NCBI RefSeq assembly: GCF_042646425.1 | Contig: NZ_JBHRTR010000005.1 | Location: forward strand, 124,001-188,000 | DNA from: Marinibaculum pumilum | GTDB taxonomy: Bacteria > Pseudomonadota > Alphaproteobacteria > Ferrovibrionales > Ferrovibrionaceae | Reading direction: 5' to 3' | Length of the DNA: 64,000 bases | Part shown: piece by piece, positions 1 through 7,954 of the stretch | Numbering within the stretch: the stretch's first letter is position 1 | Layout of the letters: every line of letters begins with the position of its first letter | Translations under genes and position numbers: made by a program | The notes under the pieces: model-generated | Databases searched by the model: none | The model's input: only the letters and a program-made list of their open reading frames with translations | What the model was told of the DNA's origin: nothing

Positions 1-715
1 AGGCGTTGGCGAGGGCGAAGGAGGCCAGCACCGTGCCCAGGACCAGCGGCGCCTTCAGGAACTCCGGGACCAGCCCGCGCCGGAACGCCCAGGCGATGCC
101 CAGGCCGGCCAGCACACCCAGTGCCGCGGCCAGCACGGCGCCCAGCAGGACATGCGCCAGAGCGCCCCAGACGCCGTTGCCGCCGGCGTCCAGCGCCAGG
201 GTCACTTCGTAGGCCAGGACCGCGAACAGCGCGCCCAGCGGGTCGTTGACGATGCCTTCCCATTTCAGGGTGGTGGCCGGCTTGCGGTCCAGCCGCGCCT
301 GCCGCAGCAGCGGGGCGATGACTGTCGGGCCGGTGACGACCAGGATGCCGCCGAAGACCGCCGATGTCGGCCAGGACAGGCCGCCGATCCAGTGCGCCGC
401 ACCGGCGCCGAGCAGCCAGCCCAGAGGCGCGCCGACCAGGGTCAGCCGCCGCACCCCGGCGGCGGTGCCGCGCAGCTCCCGCAGCTGCAGGTTGATGCCG
501 CCTTCGAACAGGATGATGGCGACCGCCAGGGCGATGACGGGCGACAGCAGCGGGCCGAAATCCTCGACCGGGTGCAGCAGGCTCCCGACCGGACCAACCG
601 CGATGCCGGCGAGGGCAAGCAGGACGATGGCGGGAAACTGGTAGCGCCAGGCCAGCCACTGGGCGGCGATGCCCAGCGCCAGGACAAGCGCCGCCTTGGC
701 GACCAGATCCTCCAT
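1..715 (-). CDS. Cation:proton antiporter (CPA family), N-terminal part, cut by window edge
   Basis: Reading the minus strand from ATG at 715 gives an uninterrupted frame to the window edge (about 238 codons, C-terminus missing). The protein starts MEDLVAKAALVLALG and is a run of hydrophobic helices with family signatures: an EGGINL motif in the third helix region, GPTVIAPLL, and a VNDPLGALFA segment carrying the Asp typical of the ion-binding core of Na+(K+)/H+ antiporters. The expected role is exchange of monovalent cations for protons across the inner membrane for pH and salt homeostasis. Any C-terminal TrkA-N/TrkA-C regulatory domain would lie outside the window. The neighbouring MFS gene at 838-2034 is on the same strand upstream, with a 122-base gap. 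The family call is firm; the exact ion and subfamily are not. Confidence 0.85.
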   Translation of the reverse strand, partial: MEDLVAKAALVLALGIAAQWLAWRYQFPAIVLLALAGIAVGPVGSLLHPVEDFGPLLSPVIALAVAIILFEGGINLQLRELRGTAAGVRRLTLVGAPLGWLLGAGAAHWIGGLSWPTSAVFGGILVVTGPTVIAPLLRQARLDRKPATTLKWEGIVNDPLGALFAVLAYEVTLALDAGGNGVWGALAHVLLGAVLAAALGVLAGLGIAWAFRRGLVPEFLKAPLVLGTVLASFALANA

Positions 716-837
716 TTGTGCTGCTTCAGTCCCCTGCTGCCCGAAACCGGGCCGTCGGGTGCCCCCCGATGCCGGCTCTCGGCCCTGATGGCGGTGACCC
801 TAGCGCAAAGGCAGCCCGGTCCGGAAGCGGATGGCGC

Positions 838-2034
838 TCAGACCGCCGGCTGGGGTGCCGCCGCGCGGCCGCCGCCGGGCAGGAACAGCGCGGCGGCCAG
901 TACCGCCAGGCCGAACAGGGCAAGGACCTGGAAGGTGGCGGCAAAGCCGCCGGCGCCGCCATGCAGCCAGGCGACCAGCGGCAGGGCGCTGGCGCTGGCG
1001 GTGAAGGACAGCAGGTAGCGCAGCGCATAGATCCGCCCGCGCCAGCCGGCGCTGGCATAGCGGGCCACCAGCGCGTCGTTGACCGTCACCTGGCCGAACA
1101 GGCCGAACATCAGGCCCGCGGCCGGCAGCAGCAGCAGCCAGCCCTGGGCGAAGGCGACGGCCAGCAGGCAGGGCGCCTGCACCAGCGCGAGCGGCAGGAA
1201 GACCGCCCGCAGCGACAGGCGGTCGATCCAGCGGCCGACGATCAGCTGCGAGACGGCGCCGAACAGGAACACGGCCGCCACGATCAGGCCCAGGGTGGCC
1301 GGGGAGGCGACGAGGTCGGACAGGCGCTCCTGGAACAGCTTCGGCATCGACACCGTGGTCGCGCTGAACGCCACGCCGCCTGCCAGGGTGGTCAGGGCCA
1401 GGATCGCGAAGGCGCGCTTCACTGCCGCCCGGGATGGCGCCGCTGCCGCAGCGGCAGTCGGCCCGAGGACGGGCCGCCCGGCGGCCGGCTGCCGGGGCAC
1501 CAGAAGCAGGAAGGCGAGTCCGGCCGCGATCGCAGCCAGGCCGGGCAGGATGAAGGCCGCTCGCCATCCGGCCAGTTCCACCATCGTCCCGGTCAGCAGC
1601 GCGGCGCCGGCAACGCCGACATTGCCCCAGACGCCGTTCAGACCGATCGCGCGGCCGAGGCGGGGCGCGGTGTCGACCAGCAGCGCGGTGCCGACCGGAT
1701 GGTAGATCGCGGCGAACAGGCCGAGCAGGGTCAGCGCGCCGGCCAGCTGCCAGGGCGACTGGACCAGGCCGGTGAGGATCGCCGCCAGGCCGCTGCCCAG
1801 GAAGAAGACCGCCAGCATGTCGCGCCGGTTCCAGCGATCGGCGAGCCAGCCGGCCGGAAGCGAGCCGGCGCCGAAGGCGATGAAGCCGCCGGTCGCCAGC
1901 GGCAGGAGTTCCGCGAAGTCCAGGCCGAAGGTGGGGCCCATGCCCAGCACGGCGGTCGGGAAGACCAGCATCAAAAGATGGTCAAGCAGATGGGCCAGAT
2001 TGATGAAGGCAAGGGTACGGCTCTGCGGCGCCAT
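838..2034 (-). CDS. Major facilitator superfamily transporter
   Basis: 398 residues with about 12 predicted membrane helices, the length of a standard MFS carrier. ATG at 2034 was chosen over longer in-frame extensions because GGGAGG sits 6 bases upstream and the protein then begins at the first helix (MAPQSRTLAFINLAHLLDH). The loop GWLADRWNRRDMLA after helix 2 is the MFS motif A (GxLaDrxGrr). Substrate is unknown; the overall look is of an efflux-type MFS permease. It is divergent from an AraC regulator across a 101-base spacer that holds an inverted repeat, so the regulator may control it. That link is an inference from arrangement only. Confidence 0.88.
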   Translation of the reverse strand: MAPQSRTLAFINLAHLLDHLLMLVFPTAVLGMGPTFGLDFAELLPLATGGFIAFGAGSLPAGWLADRWNRRDMLAVFFLGSGLAAILTGLVQSPWQLAGALTLLGLFAAIYHPVGTALLVDTAPRLGRAIGLNGVWGNVGVAGAALLTGTMVELAGWRAAFILPGLAAIAAGLAFLLLVPRQPAAGRPVLGPTAAAAAAPSRAAVKRAFAILALTTLAGGVAFSATTVSMPKLFQERLSDLVASPATLGLIVAAVFLFGAVSQLIVGRWIDRLSLRAVFLPLALVQAPCLLAVAFAQGWLLLLPAAGLMFGLFGQVTVNDALVARYASAGWRGRIYALRYLLSFTASASALPLVAWLHGGAGGFAATFQVLALFGLAVLAAALFLPGGGRAAAPQPAV

Positions 2035-2097
2035 GACGGTTTCCTCCCGCGACCGGCGCAGCCTAGACTGGCCGGTGAGAGGCTGTATGCCGATTTC

Positions 2098-2113
2098 TGT
2101 CTCAAAGCAGACA
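2098..2113. promoter_or_regulatory. Inverted repeat in the divergent MFS/AraC promoter region
   Basis: TGTCT, six bases, AGACA: a perfect 5-base inverted repeat in the intergenic spacer, 22 bases before the AraC start and 63 before the MFS start. The position fits an operator for the AraC-family regulator, though arms this short can occur by chance. Confidence 0.3.
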
Positions 2114-2135
2114 TTCAACAGAACGGATATTCGGG

Positions 2136-3005
2136 ATGGGCCGGGACATAGCGACCGCCATGCGGTCCGCCGGGCCGATCGACGCCGCTGCCGCGCGCGT
2201 GCTGGCCATGGCCGCGGAAGCGGAAGGCGGGCCGCCGGTTGCGGCCATGGCGCGCGATTTCGCACCTGGCCACCGCATTCCGCCGCACCGCCACCGGCGC
2301 GCGCAACTGATCTATGCCGCGACCGGCGTACTCCGGGTTTCGACAGCGTCGGGAACCTGGATCACGCCGCCGCAGCGTGCCGTCTGGATGCCTGCCGGGA
2401 TCGAGCACCGGATCGATATGGTCGGCGCGGTGGCGATGCGCACCCTCTACCTGCGCGCGCCGGCGGCCGCCGCGATGCCCCGGGAATGCGCGGTGGTGGC
2501 GGTGCGGCCGTTGCTGCGTGAACTGATCCTGGCGATGGTCGAGGTCGACATGTCGGGCGACACGCCGCCGGCCCGCAGGCGTCGGCGGCTTCTGACCGCA
2601 CTGATCCGGAATGAACTGCGCACGGTGCCGGTTGTGCCGCTGCGCATCCCGATGCCCGCCGATCCGCGGCTGTCGCGGCTTTGCGCCGCCATCCTGGCGG
2701 AACCGGCAGCGGAGCGGAGCCTGGAGGAATGGGGGGCGGAGGTCGGGGCCAGTGCCCGGACCCTGGCCCGGCTGGCCCGTCAGGAACTGGGCATGTCGTT
2801 GGGCGCCTGGCGCCAACAGGTGCGCCTGGCGGAGGCGGTCGCGCAGATGGCGACCGGGGAGCCGGTGGCGCGCGCGGCCGCGCGCGCCGGCTATGCCAGC
2901 GCCAGTGCCTTTTCGGCGATGTTCCGCCGAGCGCTGGGCACGACGCCGAAGGCGTATCTGCGCGAAGGCGGCGGCAGCGCGGAGCCCGCCGCGGCCGCTC
3001 AGTAG
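2136..3005 (+). CDS. AraC-family transcriptional regulator with N-terminal cupin
   Basis: 289 residues. The N-terminal half has a cupin-like effector domain (HRIPPHRHRRAQLIYAATG, then a WMPAGIEHRID segment), which carries the metal-cupin type His pattern. The C-terminal ~100 residues form two helix-turn-helices of the AraC/XylS type, ending in the usual signature region AGYASASAFSAMFRRALGTTPKAYL. This combination is common in regulators of a single adjacent efflux pump, and the MFS gene is divergent. The 3' end overlaps the end of the convergent lexA gene by 7 bases (stop codons interlock at 2999-3005). The effector is unknown. Confidence 0.88.
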   Translation: MGRDIATAMRSAGPIDAAAARVLAMAAEAEGGPPVAAMARDFAPGHRIPPHRHRRAQLIYAATGVLRVSTASGTWITPPQRAVWMPAGIEHRIDMVGAVAMRTLYLRAPAAAAMPRECAVVAVRPLLRELILAMVEVDMSGDTPPARRRRRLLTALIRNELRTVPVVPLRIPMPADPRLSRLCAAILAEPAAERSLEEWGAEVGASARTLARLARQELGMSLGAWRQQVRLAEAVAQMATGEPVARAAARAGYASASAFSAMFRRALGTTPKAYLREGGGSAEPAAAAQ

Positions 3006-3817
3006 GAGCGCAGCAGGCCGACCAGGCGGCCCTGCACCTTGACCCGGTCCGCGCCGAAGATTCGGGTCTCGTATTTCGGGTTGGCGGCCTCCAGGGCGAT
3101 GGTCTTGCCCTTCCGGCGGAGACGCTTCAGGGTCGCCTCGTTGTCGTCGACCAGGGCCACCACGATGGTGCCGCTCTCCGCATCCTCGCAGCGCCGGATG
3201 ACCACGGTATCGCCATCCAGGATGCCGACATCGACCATCGAATCACCGGCGATCTCCAGCGCATAGAAGTCGCCGCCGCCGCTCAGCATGCCGGAAGGCA
3301 CCTCGACCTGGGCCGACAGGTCGCGCAGCGCCTCGATCGGGGTGCCCGCCGCGATGCGGCCATAGAGCGGCAGCTCCACAATCTCCGGCGCCCGGTCGGC
3401 GCCGCGGCCGCGCAGCCCCCCATAGCTTCCGGCAGTGGTTCCGGCCGGGGCTCCGGCGGCGGCTCCGGCCTGGGGCAGGCCGCGCACCTCTCCGGTGGCG
3501 CCGCCATGCACCAGCCGCGGGGTGAAGCCGTTGCCGCCCTCGACCTCGCCATCTGTGCCCGCGCCATGGACGGGTGCCGCGCGGCGTCCGGCCGGCACGA
3601 TGTCGGTCGGCAGCTTCAGGATCTCGAGCGCGCGGGCCCGGTGCGGCAGCCGGCGGATGAAGCCGCGCTCCTCCAATCCGGTGATCAGCCGGTGGATGCC
3701 GGATTTCGAGCGCAGGCCCAGCGCTTCCTTCATCTCGTCGAACGAGGGGGAAATGCCGGAGACCTTCAGGCGCTCGTGGATGAAGAGGAGCAGTTCGTGC
3801 TGTTTTCTCGTGAGCAT
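2999..3817 (-). CDS. lexA: LexA repressor (SOS response), with extended linker
   Basis: 272 residues from ATG at 3817 (MLTRKQHELLLFIHERLK), the conserved LexA start; a longer in-frame extension lacks homology. The winged helix is at about 1-65 (SPSFDEMKEALGLRSKSGIHRL). The S24 peptidase domain has the self-cleavage site Ala157-Gly158 (RIAAGTP), nucleophile Ser193 (GDSMVD) and Lys231 (EATLKRL). LexA represses DNA-repair genes and cleaves itself on RecA filaments. Between the two domains lies a Gly/Ala-rich linker at about 72-143, which makes the protein longer than the ~230-240 residues usual in alphaproteobacteria. It is the last gene of the trpDC-moaC-moeA-lexA strand, but has its own 231-base upstream region with SOS-box-like half-sites. 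Confidence 0.95.
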   Translation of the reverse strand: MLTRKQHELLLFIHERLKVSGISPSFDEMKEALGLRSKSGIHRLITGLEERGFIRRLPHRARALEILKLPTDIVPAGRRAAPVHGAGTDGEVEGGNGFTPRLVHGGATGEVRGLPQAGAAAGAPAGTTAGSYGGLRGRGADRAPEIVELPLYGRIAAGTPIEALRDLSAQVEVPSGMLSGGGDFYALEIAGDSMVDVGILDGDTVVIRRCEDAESGTIVVALVDDNEATLKRLRRKGKTIALEAANPKYETRIFGADRVKVQGRLVGLLRSY

Positions 3818-3922
3818 GTCGGTCCCTTGCGTGCGTTCCTGCTGTCCCGCCGGTTGCCGTCGTCCCGCTCCGTTCCCGGTTCGGCCCATGCCCGGATCCT
3901 GGTCGGCAAAGGGGAAATACGG

Positions 3923-3962
3923 GAACGGAGTGAAAACCCGTGAGAACGTTCTATTTTTGTTT
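3923..3962 (-). promoter_or_regulatory. Putative LexA (SOS) operator upstream of lexA
   Basis: Alphaproteobacterial LexA binds direct repeats GTTC-N7-GTTC. Here there are two near matches about 110-145 bases upstream of lexA. GTTC-N7-GTTT lies at 3948-3962 on the plus strand, and GAAC-N7-AAAC at 3923-3937 (GTTT-N7-GTTC on the minus strand). Each has one base off consensus, and a GAACGTTC palindrome sits between them at 3944-3951. The context (autoregulated lexA) makes an operator likely; which copy is bound is not determined. Confidence 0.55.
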
Positions 3963-4048
3963 TTGACTCGGGTCAAGCCTTGGCGGCCATTCAATCCGAA
4001 ATCCTGGCAATATCCGGTGAAATACCCTGCCGGAGCCAAGACTAGGGG

Positions 4049-5302
4049 TCAGAAACCGTAATCGAATCGGACAATCTCGACTTGCGATCCGGTTGCGGCC
4101 GCCGGCGCGTGAGGCGGGCGGCGCACCAGGCACTCGGATTCGGCCAGGAGGCGCAGCATCGACGAGTCCTGCTTGCCGAAGGGGGTGGCGACCCGCTCCC
4201 CGTCGGCGGCCGTCTCCAGCCGGGCGCGCAGGAAGTCCTCGCGCCGGTCGTTTGCCGGCAGGTCGGCACCCAGGCGCGCGGTCTCCAGCGGTCCCTCGCG
4301 GTCCGGCAGGCCCAGCAGGCGCTCCAGGGCCGGCCGCAGGAACAGCATCGCGCAGACCATGGCGGATACGGGGTTCCCCGGCAGGCCCAGCAGGGGCACC
4401 GGGCTGCCTGGCGCGGGGCCCACCCGCGCGGTGCCGAACATCAGCGGCTTGCCGGGCCGCATGGCGATCCGCCAGAAGTCCAGGTCGCGCCCGTCGGCGG
4501 CCAGCACCCGCTGCACCAGGTCGTGTTCGCCGACGCTGGCACCGCCCAGGGTCACCAGCAGGTCGCAGCCGGCGGCACCCGCCGCGCAGCCTGCCAGCGC
4601 ATGCACATCGTCGGGAGCGATGCCCAGGTCCACCGGCGTGGCGCCGAAGCGGGCCGCCCAGGCCATGATGCCGTAGCTGTTGGAGGCCACGATCTGGTTC
4701 GGGCCCGGGGTTTCGCCGGGGCGGACCAGTTCGTCGCCGGTCGCCAGCACGGCGATGCGCGGCCGGCGGCGCACCGGCAGCCATGCCTGGTTCATCGCCG
4801 CCGCCAGCGCGATGTCGCGCGCGCTCAGCCGGCGGCCGGCCGGCAGCAAGGCCTCTCCCTCCGCGAAGTCCAGGCCCGCGGGCCGGACCCAGCGCCCCTG
4901 CGGGCCACCATCGCGGACCTCGACAATGCTGTCGCCGGCCTCGCAATCCTCCTGCAGCACCACGGTGTCGGCACCATCGGGCAGCGGCGCGCCGGTAAAG
5001 ATCCTCACCGCCTCGCCCGCGGCGAGGGTCCCGGCATGAGCGGCGCCGGCGGCGACCTCGCCGACCTGGGTCAGGCGGGCGGGCAGGCGGGCAATGTCCG
5101 CCGCCCGTACCGCCCAGCCATCCATCGCGCTGACGGCGAAGGGCGGCTGCGTGCGGCGGGCGGCGACGGCCTCCGCAAGCACCCGGTCATGCGCGGACGC
5201 GAGCGGCAGGAACTCCGCCGTCACCGGCGCCAGCGCCGCGACGATCCGCTGCCGGGCCTCGGCGACCGGCAGCAGGTCGATGGCGCCCCTGGCCATCGTC
5301 AT
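4049..5302 (-). CDS. moeA: Molybdopterin molybdenumtransferase MoeA
   Basis: 417 residues from ATG at 5302. This ATG overlaps the moaC stop (ATGA), so translation is probably coupled; a second in-frame ATG at 5296 is possible. MoeA inserts molybdate into adenylylated molybdopterin to finish the molybdenum cofactor. Sequence marks include the N-terminal segment SAMDGWAVRAAD, VRIFTGAPLPDGADTVV, and the MogA/MoeA-fold signature VTLGGASVGEHDLV, plus MRPGKPLMFG and the C-terminal beta domain with GLPGNPVSAMV. Length is normal for the family (about 400). Sits between moaC and lexA, the usual alphaproteobacterial order. Confidence 0.95.
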   Translation of the reverse strand: MTMARGAIDLLPVAEARQRIVAALAPVTAEFLPLASAHDRVLAEAVAARRTQPPFAVSAMDGWAVRAADIARLPARLTQVGEVAAGAAHAGTLAAGEAVRIFTGAPLPDGADTVVLQEDCEAGDSIVEVRDGGPQGRWVRPAGLDFAEGEALLPAGRRLSARDIALAAAMNQAWLPVRRRPRIAVLATGDELVRPGETPGPNQIVASNSYGIMAWAARFGATPVDLGIAPDDVHALAGCAAGAAGCDLLVTLGGASVGEHDLVQRVLAADGRDLDFWRIAMRPGKPLMFGTARVGPAPGSPVPLLGLPGNPVSAMVCAMLFLRPALERLLGLPDREGPLETARLGADLPANDRREDFLRARLETAADGERVATPFGKQDSSMLRLLAESECLVRRPPHAPAAATGSQVEIVRFDYGF

Positions 5303-5781
5303 TCCGCCTCGAAGGTGCCGGACTTGCCGCCGGACTTGTGACGCAGCCGGACCTCCGTTATGCGCATGCCCCGGTCCACCGCCTTGCACATGTCATAGAC
5401 GGTGAGGGCGGCGACGGATGCGGCGGTCAGGGCTTCCATCTCGACCCCTGTCGGGCCGGTGGTGCGGCATTCCGCGGTGATCAGGACGCCGCCCAGTTCG
5501 GGGTCGCAGGCCAGATCCAGTGTCACCTTGGACAGCGGCAGCGGGTGGCAGAGCGGAATCAGGTCGGCGGTGCGCTTGGCGGCCATGATCCCGGCCAGCC
5601 GGGCCACGCCGAGGACATCGCCCTTGGCGGCGCCGCCGCTCTCGATCAGCGCCAGGGTTTCCGGCTGCATCAGCACCCGTGCCTCCGCGACGGCCCGCCG
5701 CGCGGTGGCCGGCTTCTCGGACACATCGACCATCTGCGCCCGTCCCTGGGCGTCCAGGTGGGTAAGTTTCTGCTCGCTCAC
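5299..5781 (-). CDS. moaC: Cyclic pyranopterin monophosphate synthase MoaC
   Basis: 160 residues, the family's normal size. MoaC converts the 3',8-cyclo-GTP made by MoaA into cyclic pyranopterin monophosphate, the first stable intermediate of molybdenum cofactor synthesis. Visible signatures: THLDAQGRAQMVDVSEKP at the N-terminus, the active-site segment IPLCHPLPLSKV, the segment TTGPTGVEMEALTA, and YDMCKAVDRGM near the C-terminus. Its start lies 11 bases after the trpC stop and its stop overlaps moeA by 4 bases, so it is inside the trpD-trpC-moaC-moeA transcription unit. moaA is not in the window. Confidence 0.96.
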   Translation of the reverse strand: MSEQKLTHLDAQGRAQMVDVSEKPATARRAVAEARVLMQPETLALIESGGAAKGDVLGVARLAGIMAAKRTADLIPLCHPLPLSKVTLDLACDPELGGVLITAECRTTGPTGVEMEALTAASVAALTVYDMCKAVDRGMRITEVRLRHKSGGKSGTFEAE

Positions 5782-5792
5782 GGGCCAGTCCC

Positions 5793-6620
5793 TCAGGCGG
5801 CGGAGCCGGAGGCGGCTGCGCCCGGCTGCAGGGGGCCGATCAGGTCGCGCACGGCCGCAGTCACGTCGGGCTGGCGCATGAAGCTCTCGCCGATCAGGAA
5901 GGCATAGACGCCTGCGCGCATCAGCCGCTCCAGGTCCGCCGGCACGCCCAGGCCGCTTTCCCCGACGGCCAGGACCTCGGGCGGCAGGGCTGGGGCCAGG
6001 CTCTCCGCTGTGGCCAGGTCGACCTGCAGGGTCTTCAGGTTGCGGTTGTTGATGCCGATCATGCCGGCGCCCATCGCCAGCGCGCGGTCCAGCTCCAGCC
6101 GGTCATGCACCTCCACCAGGACATCCATGCCCAGCGCGCCGGCGGCGGCCATCAGCTCTGCCGCCAGGGCATCCTCCAGTGCCGCCAGGATCAGCAGGAT
6201 GCAGTCCGCGCCCAGCGCCCGGCTCTCGGCGATCTGGTAGGGGTCGACCATGAAGTCCTTGCGCAGCACCGGCAGGTCGACCGCGTCGCGGGCTGCCGGC
6301 AGGAAGGCATCCTCGCCCTGGAAATAGGGCGTGTCGGTCAGCACCGACAGGCAGGCGGCCCCGCCGGCGGCATAGGCCCGGGCCAGAGCGGGCGGGTCGA
6401 AATCGGCCCGGATCAGCCCCTTGGACGGCGAGGCCTTCTTCAGTTCCGCGATCAGGGCGGGCCGCCGCTGCGCCGCCTGGCGCGCCAACGCCGCACGGAA
6501 GCCGCGCGGCGGGTCCGCGGCATCCGCCCGTGCGCGCAGCGCGGCCTCCGGCACCGCCGCCTTGCGGTCGGCGACATGGGCGCGCTTGTCGGCGACGATG
6601 CGTGCAAGAGTGTCCGACAT
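5793..6620 (-). CDS. trpC: Indole-3-glycerol phosphate synthase
   Basis: 275 residues from ATG at 6620 (MSDTLARIVADKRAHV), preferred to an upstream ATG at 6665 because that extension lies inside trpD and has no family similarity. TrpC closes the indole ring, turning 1-(2-carboxyphenylamino)-1-deoxyribulose 5-phosphate into indole-3-glycerol phosphate. The TIM-barrel signatures are present: ALIAELKKASPSKGLI with the catalytic lysines, VLRKDFMVDPYQI, EVHDRLELDRAL, IGINNRNLKTL and AVGESGL. The start is one base after the trpD stop, implying coupling. It is a stand-alone TrpC, not fused to TrpF. Confidence 0.96.
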   Translation of the reverse strand: MSDTLARIVADKRAHVADRKAAVPEAALRARADAADPPRGFRAALARQAAQRRPALIAELKKASPSKGLIRADFDPPALARAYAAGGAACLSVLTDTPYFQGEDAFLPAARDAVDLPVLRKDFMVDPYQIAESRALGADCILLILAALEDALAAELMAAAGALGMDVLVEVHDRLELDRALAMGAGMIGINNRNLKTLQVDLATAESLAPALPPEVLAVGESGLGVPADLERLMRAGVYAFLIGESFMRQPDVTAAVRDLIGPLQPGAAASGSAA

Positions 6621-6621
6621 C

Positions 6622-7683
6622 TCAGCGTCCCTCTCCGCCGCCGGCGCCTTCTGCGGGATTGCCATGGGTGGTCGCGATCAGCGCCTCCAGGGTGCGCATC
6701 GCCCGGCCGTCGTCCAGCGCCGCCGCCACCATCTGCGCCCCGGTCTTCAGATCGGCCGCCTTGTCGGCGATCATCAGCACCGCCGCCGCATTCAGGCAGA
6801 CGATGTCGCGGAAGGCGCCCGTCTCGCCCATCAGCACGCCGCGCAGGGCAGCGGCGTTGCGGGCCGGATCGCCGCCGCGCAGATCCTCCGGCGCGGCGCG
6901 GGGCAGGCCGGCATCCTCCGGTGTCACCTCGAAGCGGTTGACGGCGCCGTCCTTCAGCTCGGCGACGATGGACGGGCCGGTGGTGGTCAACTCGTCCATG
7001 CCGTCGCTGCCATGGACCACCCAGACCCGCTCCGACCCCAGGTTGCGCAGCACCTGCGCCAGCGGTTCCACCCAGTCGGCGGAGAACACGCCCAGCAGCT
7101 GACGCTTCGCGCCGGCGGGGTTGGACAGCGGGCCCAGCAGGTTGAAGATCGTCCGCGTACCCAGCTCGACCCGGGTGGGGCCGACATGCCGCATCGCGCC
7201 GTGATGCCGCGGCGCCATCAGGAAGCCGATGCCGGATTCCCACAGCGAGCGGCGCACCAGGCTCATGTCGCATTCGATATTGACGCCGAGTGCCGCCAGC
7301 ACGTCCGCCGCCCCGGTCTTCGAGGACAGTGCGCGGTTGCCGTGCTTGGCCACCGGCACGCCCAGGCTGGCCAGGACGATTGCGGCGCCGGTGGAGACGT
7401 TCCAGGTGCCCTTGGCGTCGCCGCCGGTGCCGCAGGTGTCCACGGCACCCGGCGGGGCGTCGATCGTCGTCGCCTTCGCGCGCAATGTCCGCGCGCCGCC
7501 GGTGATCTCGTCGACGGTTTCGCCGCGCACCCGCAAAGCCATCAGGAAGCCGCCCATCTGCGCCGGCGTGGCATTGCCCGACATCATGATGTCGAACGCG
7601 GCTTCCGCCTCCGAGATGGAGAGGGTGCGGCCGGTGGCGACCTCGGCGACGAGCTTCTTGAAATCCTCGAGGTCGGCGGTCAT
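6622..7683 (-). CDS. trpD: Anthranilate phosphoribosyltransferase
   Basis: 353 residues. TrpD transfers the phosphoribosyl group of PRPP to anthranilate in tryptophan synthesis. Clear signatures: the PRPP/Mg loop DTCGTGGDAKGTWNVST, VAKHGNRALSSKTGAADVLAAL for substrate binding, the GFLMAPRHHGAMRHVGP segment, and NLLGPLSNPAG. It is the first gene of the minus-strand run trpD-trpC-moaC-moeA. In related genomes trpE and trpG normally precede it after ppiD; here the upstream gene is a divergent deacetylase, so anthranilate synthase must be encoded elsewhere. The 271-base gap upstream should hold the operon promoter, but no attenuator was recognised. Confidence 0.96.
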   Translation of the reverse strand: MTADLEDFKKLVAEVATGRTLSISEAEAAFDIMMSGNATPAQMGGFLMALRVRGETVDEITGGARTLRAKATTIDAPPGAVDTCGTGGDAKGTWNVSTGAAIVLASLGVPVAKHGNRALSSKTGAADVLAALGVNIECDMSLVRRSLWESGIGFLMAPRHHGAMRHVGPTRVELGTRTIFNLLGPLSNPAGAKRQLLGVFSADWVEPLAQVLRNLGSERVWVVHGSDGMDELTTTGPSIVAELKDGAVNRFEVTPEDAGLPRAAPEDLRGGDPARNAAALRGVLMGETGAFRDIVCLNAAAVLMIADKAADLKTGAQMVAAALDDGRAMRTLEALIATTHGNPAEGAGGGEGR

Positions 7684-7954
7684 GCGAAGACTTTCATGGG
7701 TCGGGACGGAACCTTGATGGCGGAAGGAAACGGCCGCCGGCCCGGAATTCGAGGGGGAGCGGCCGGAACAGTAATCAGATCCGGCCGCGTCGCGTCAACA
7801 TGGCCGCTTTGCCGCCGATTCGCATGCCCATGCACGGGGCCCCCGCGCGGCGACCCGGCTGCGCGCCGCCCGGCCGGCCGCGCACAGTCTCGGTCCGCCG
7901 ACGGGGAACGTGGGCAGACCGGCATGCGCTGCGCGCCGGTGCTAGAGTGCCGGG

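Noticed and set aside
7684..7954. trp leader/attenuator or small gene upstream of trpD
   Set aside because: No Trp-rich leader peptide or alternative hairpins were recognised in the 271-base gap; open frames there are uninformative.
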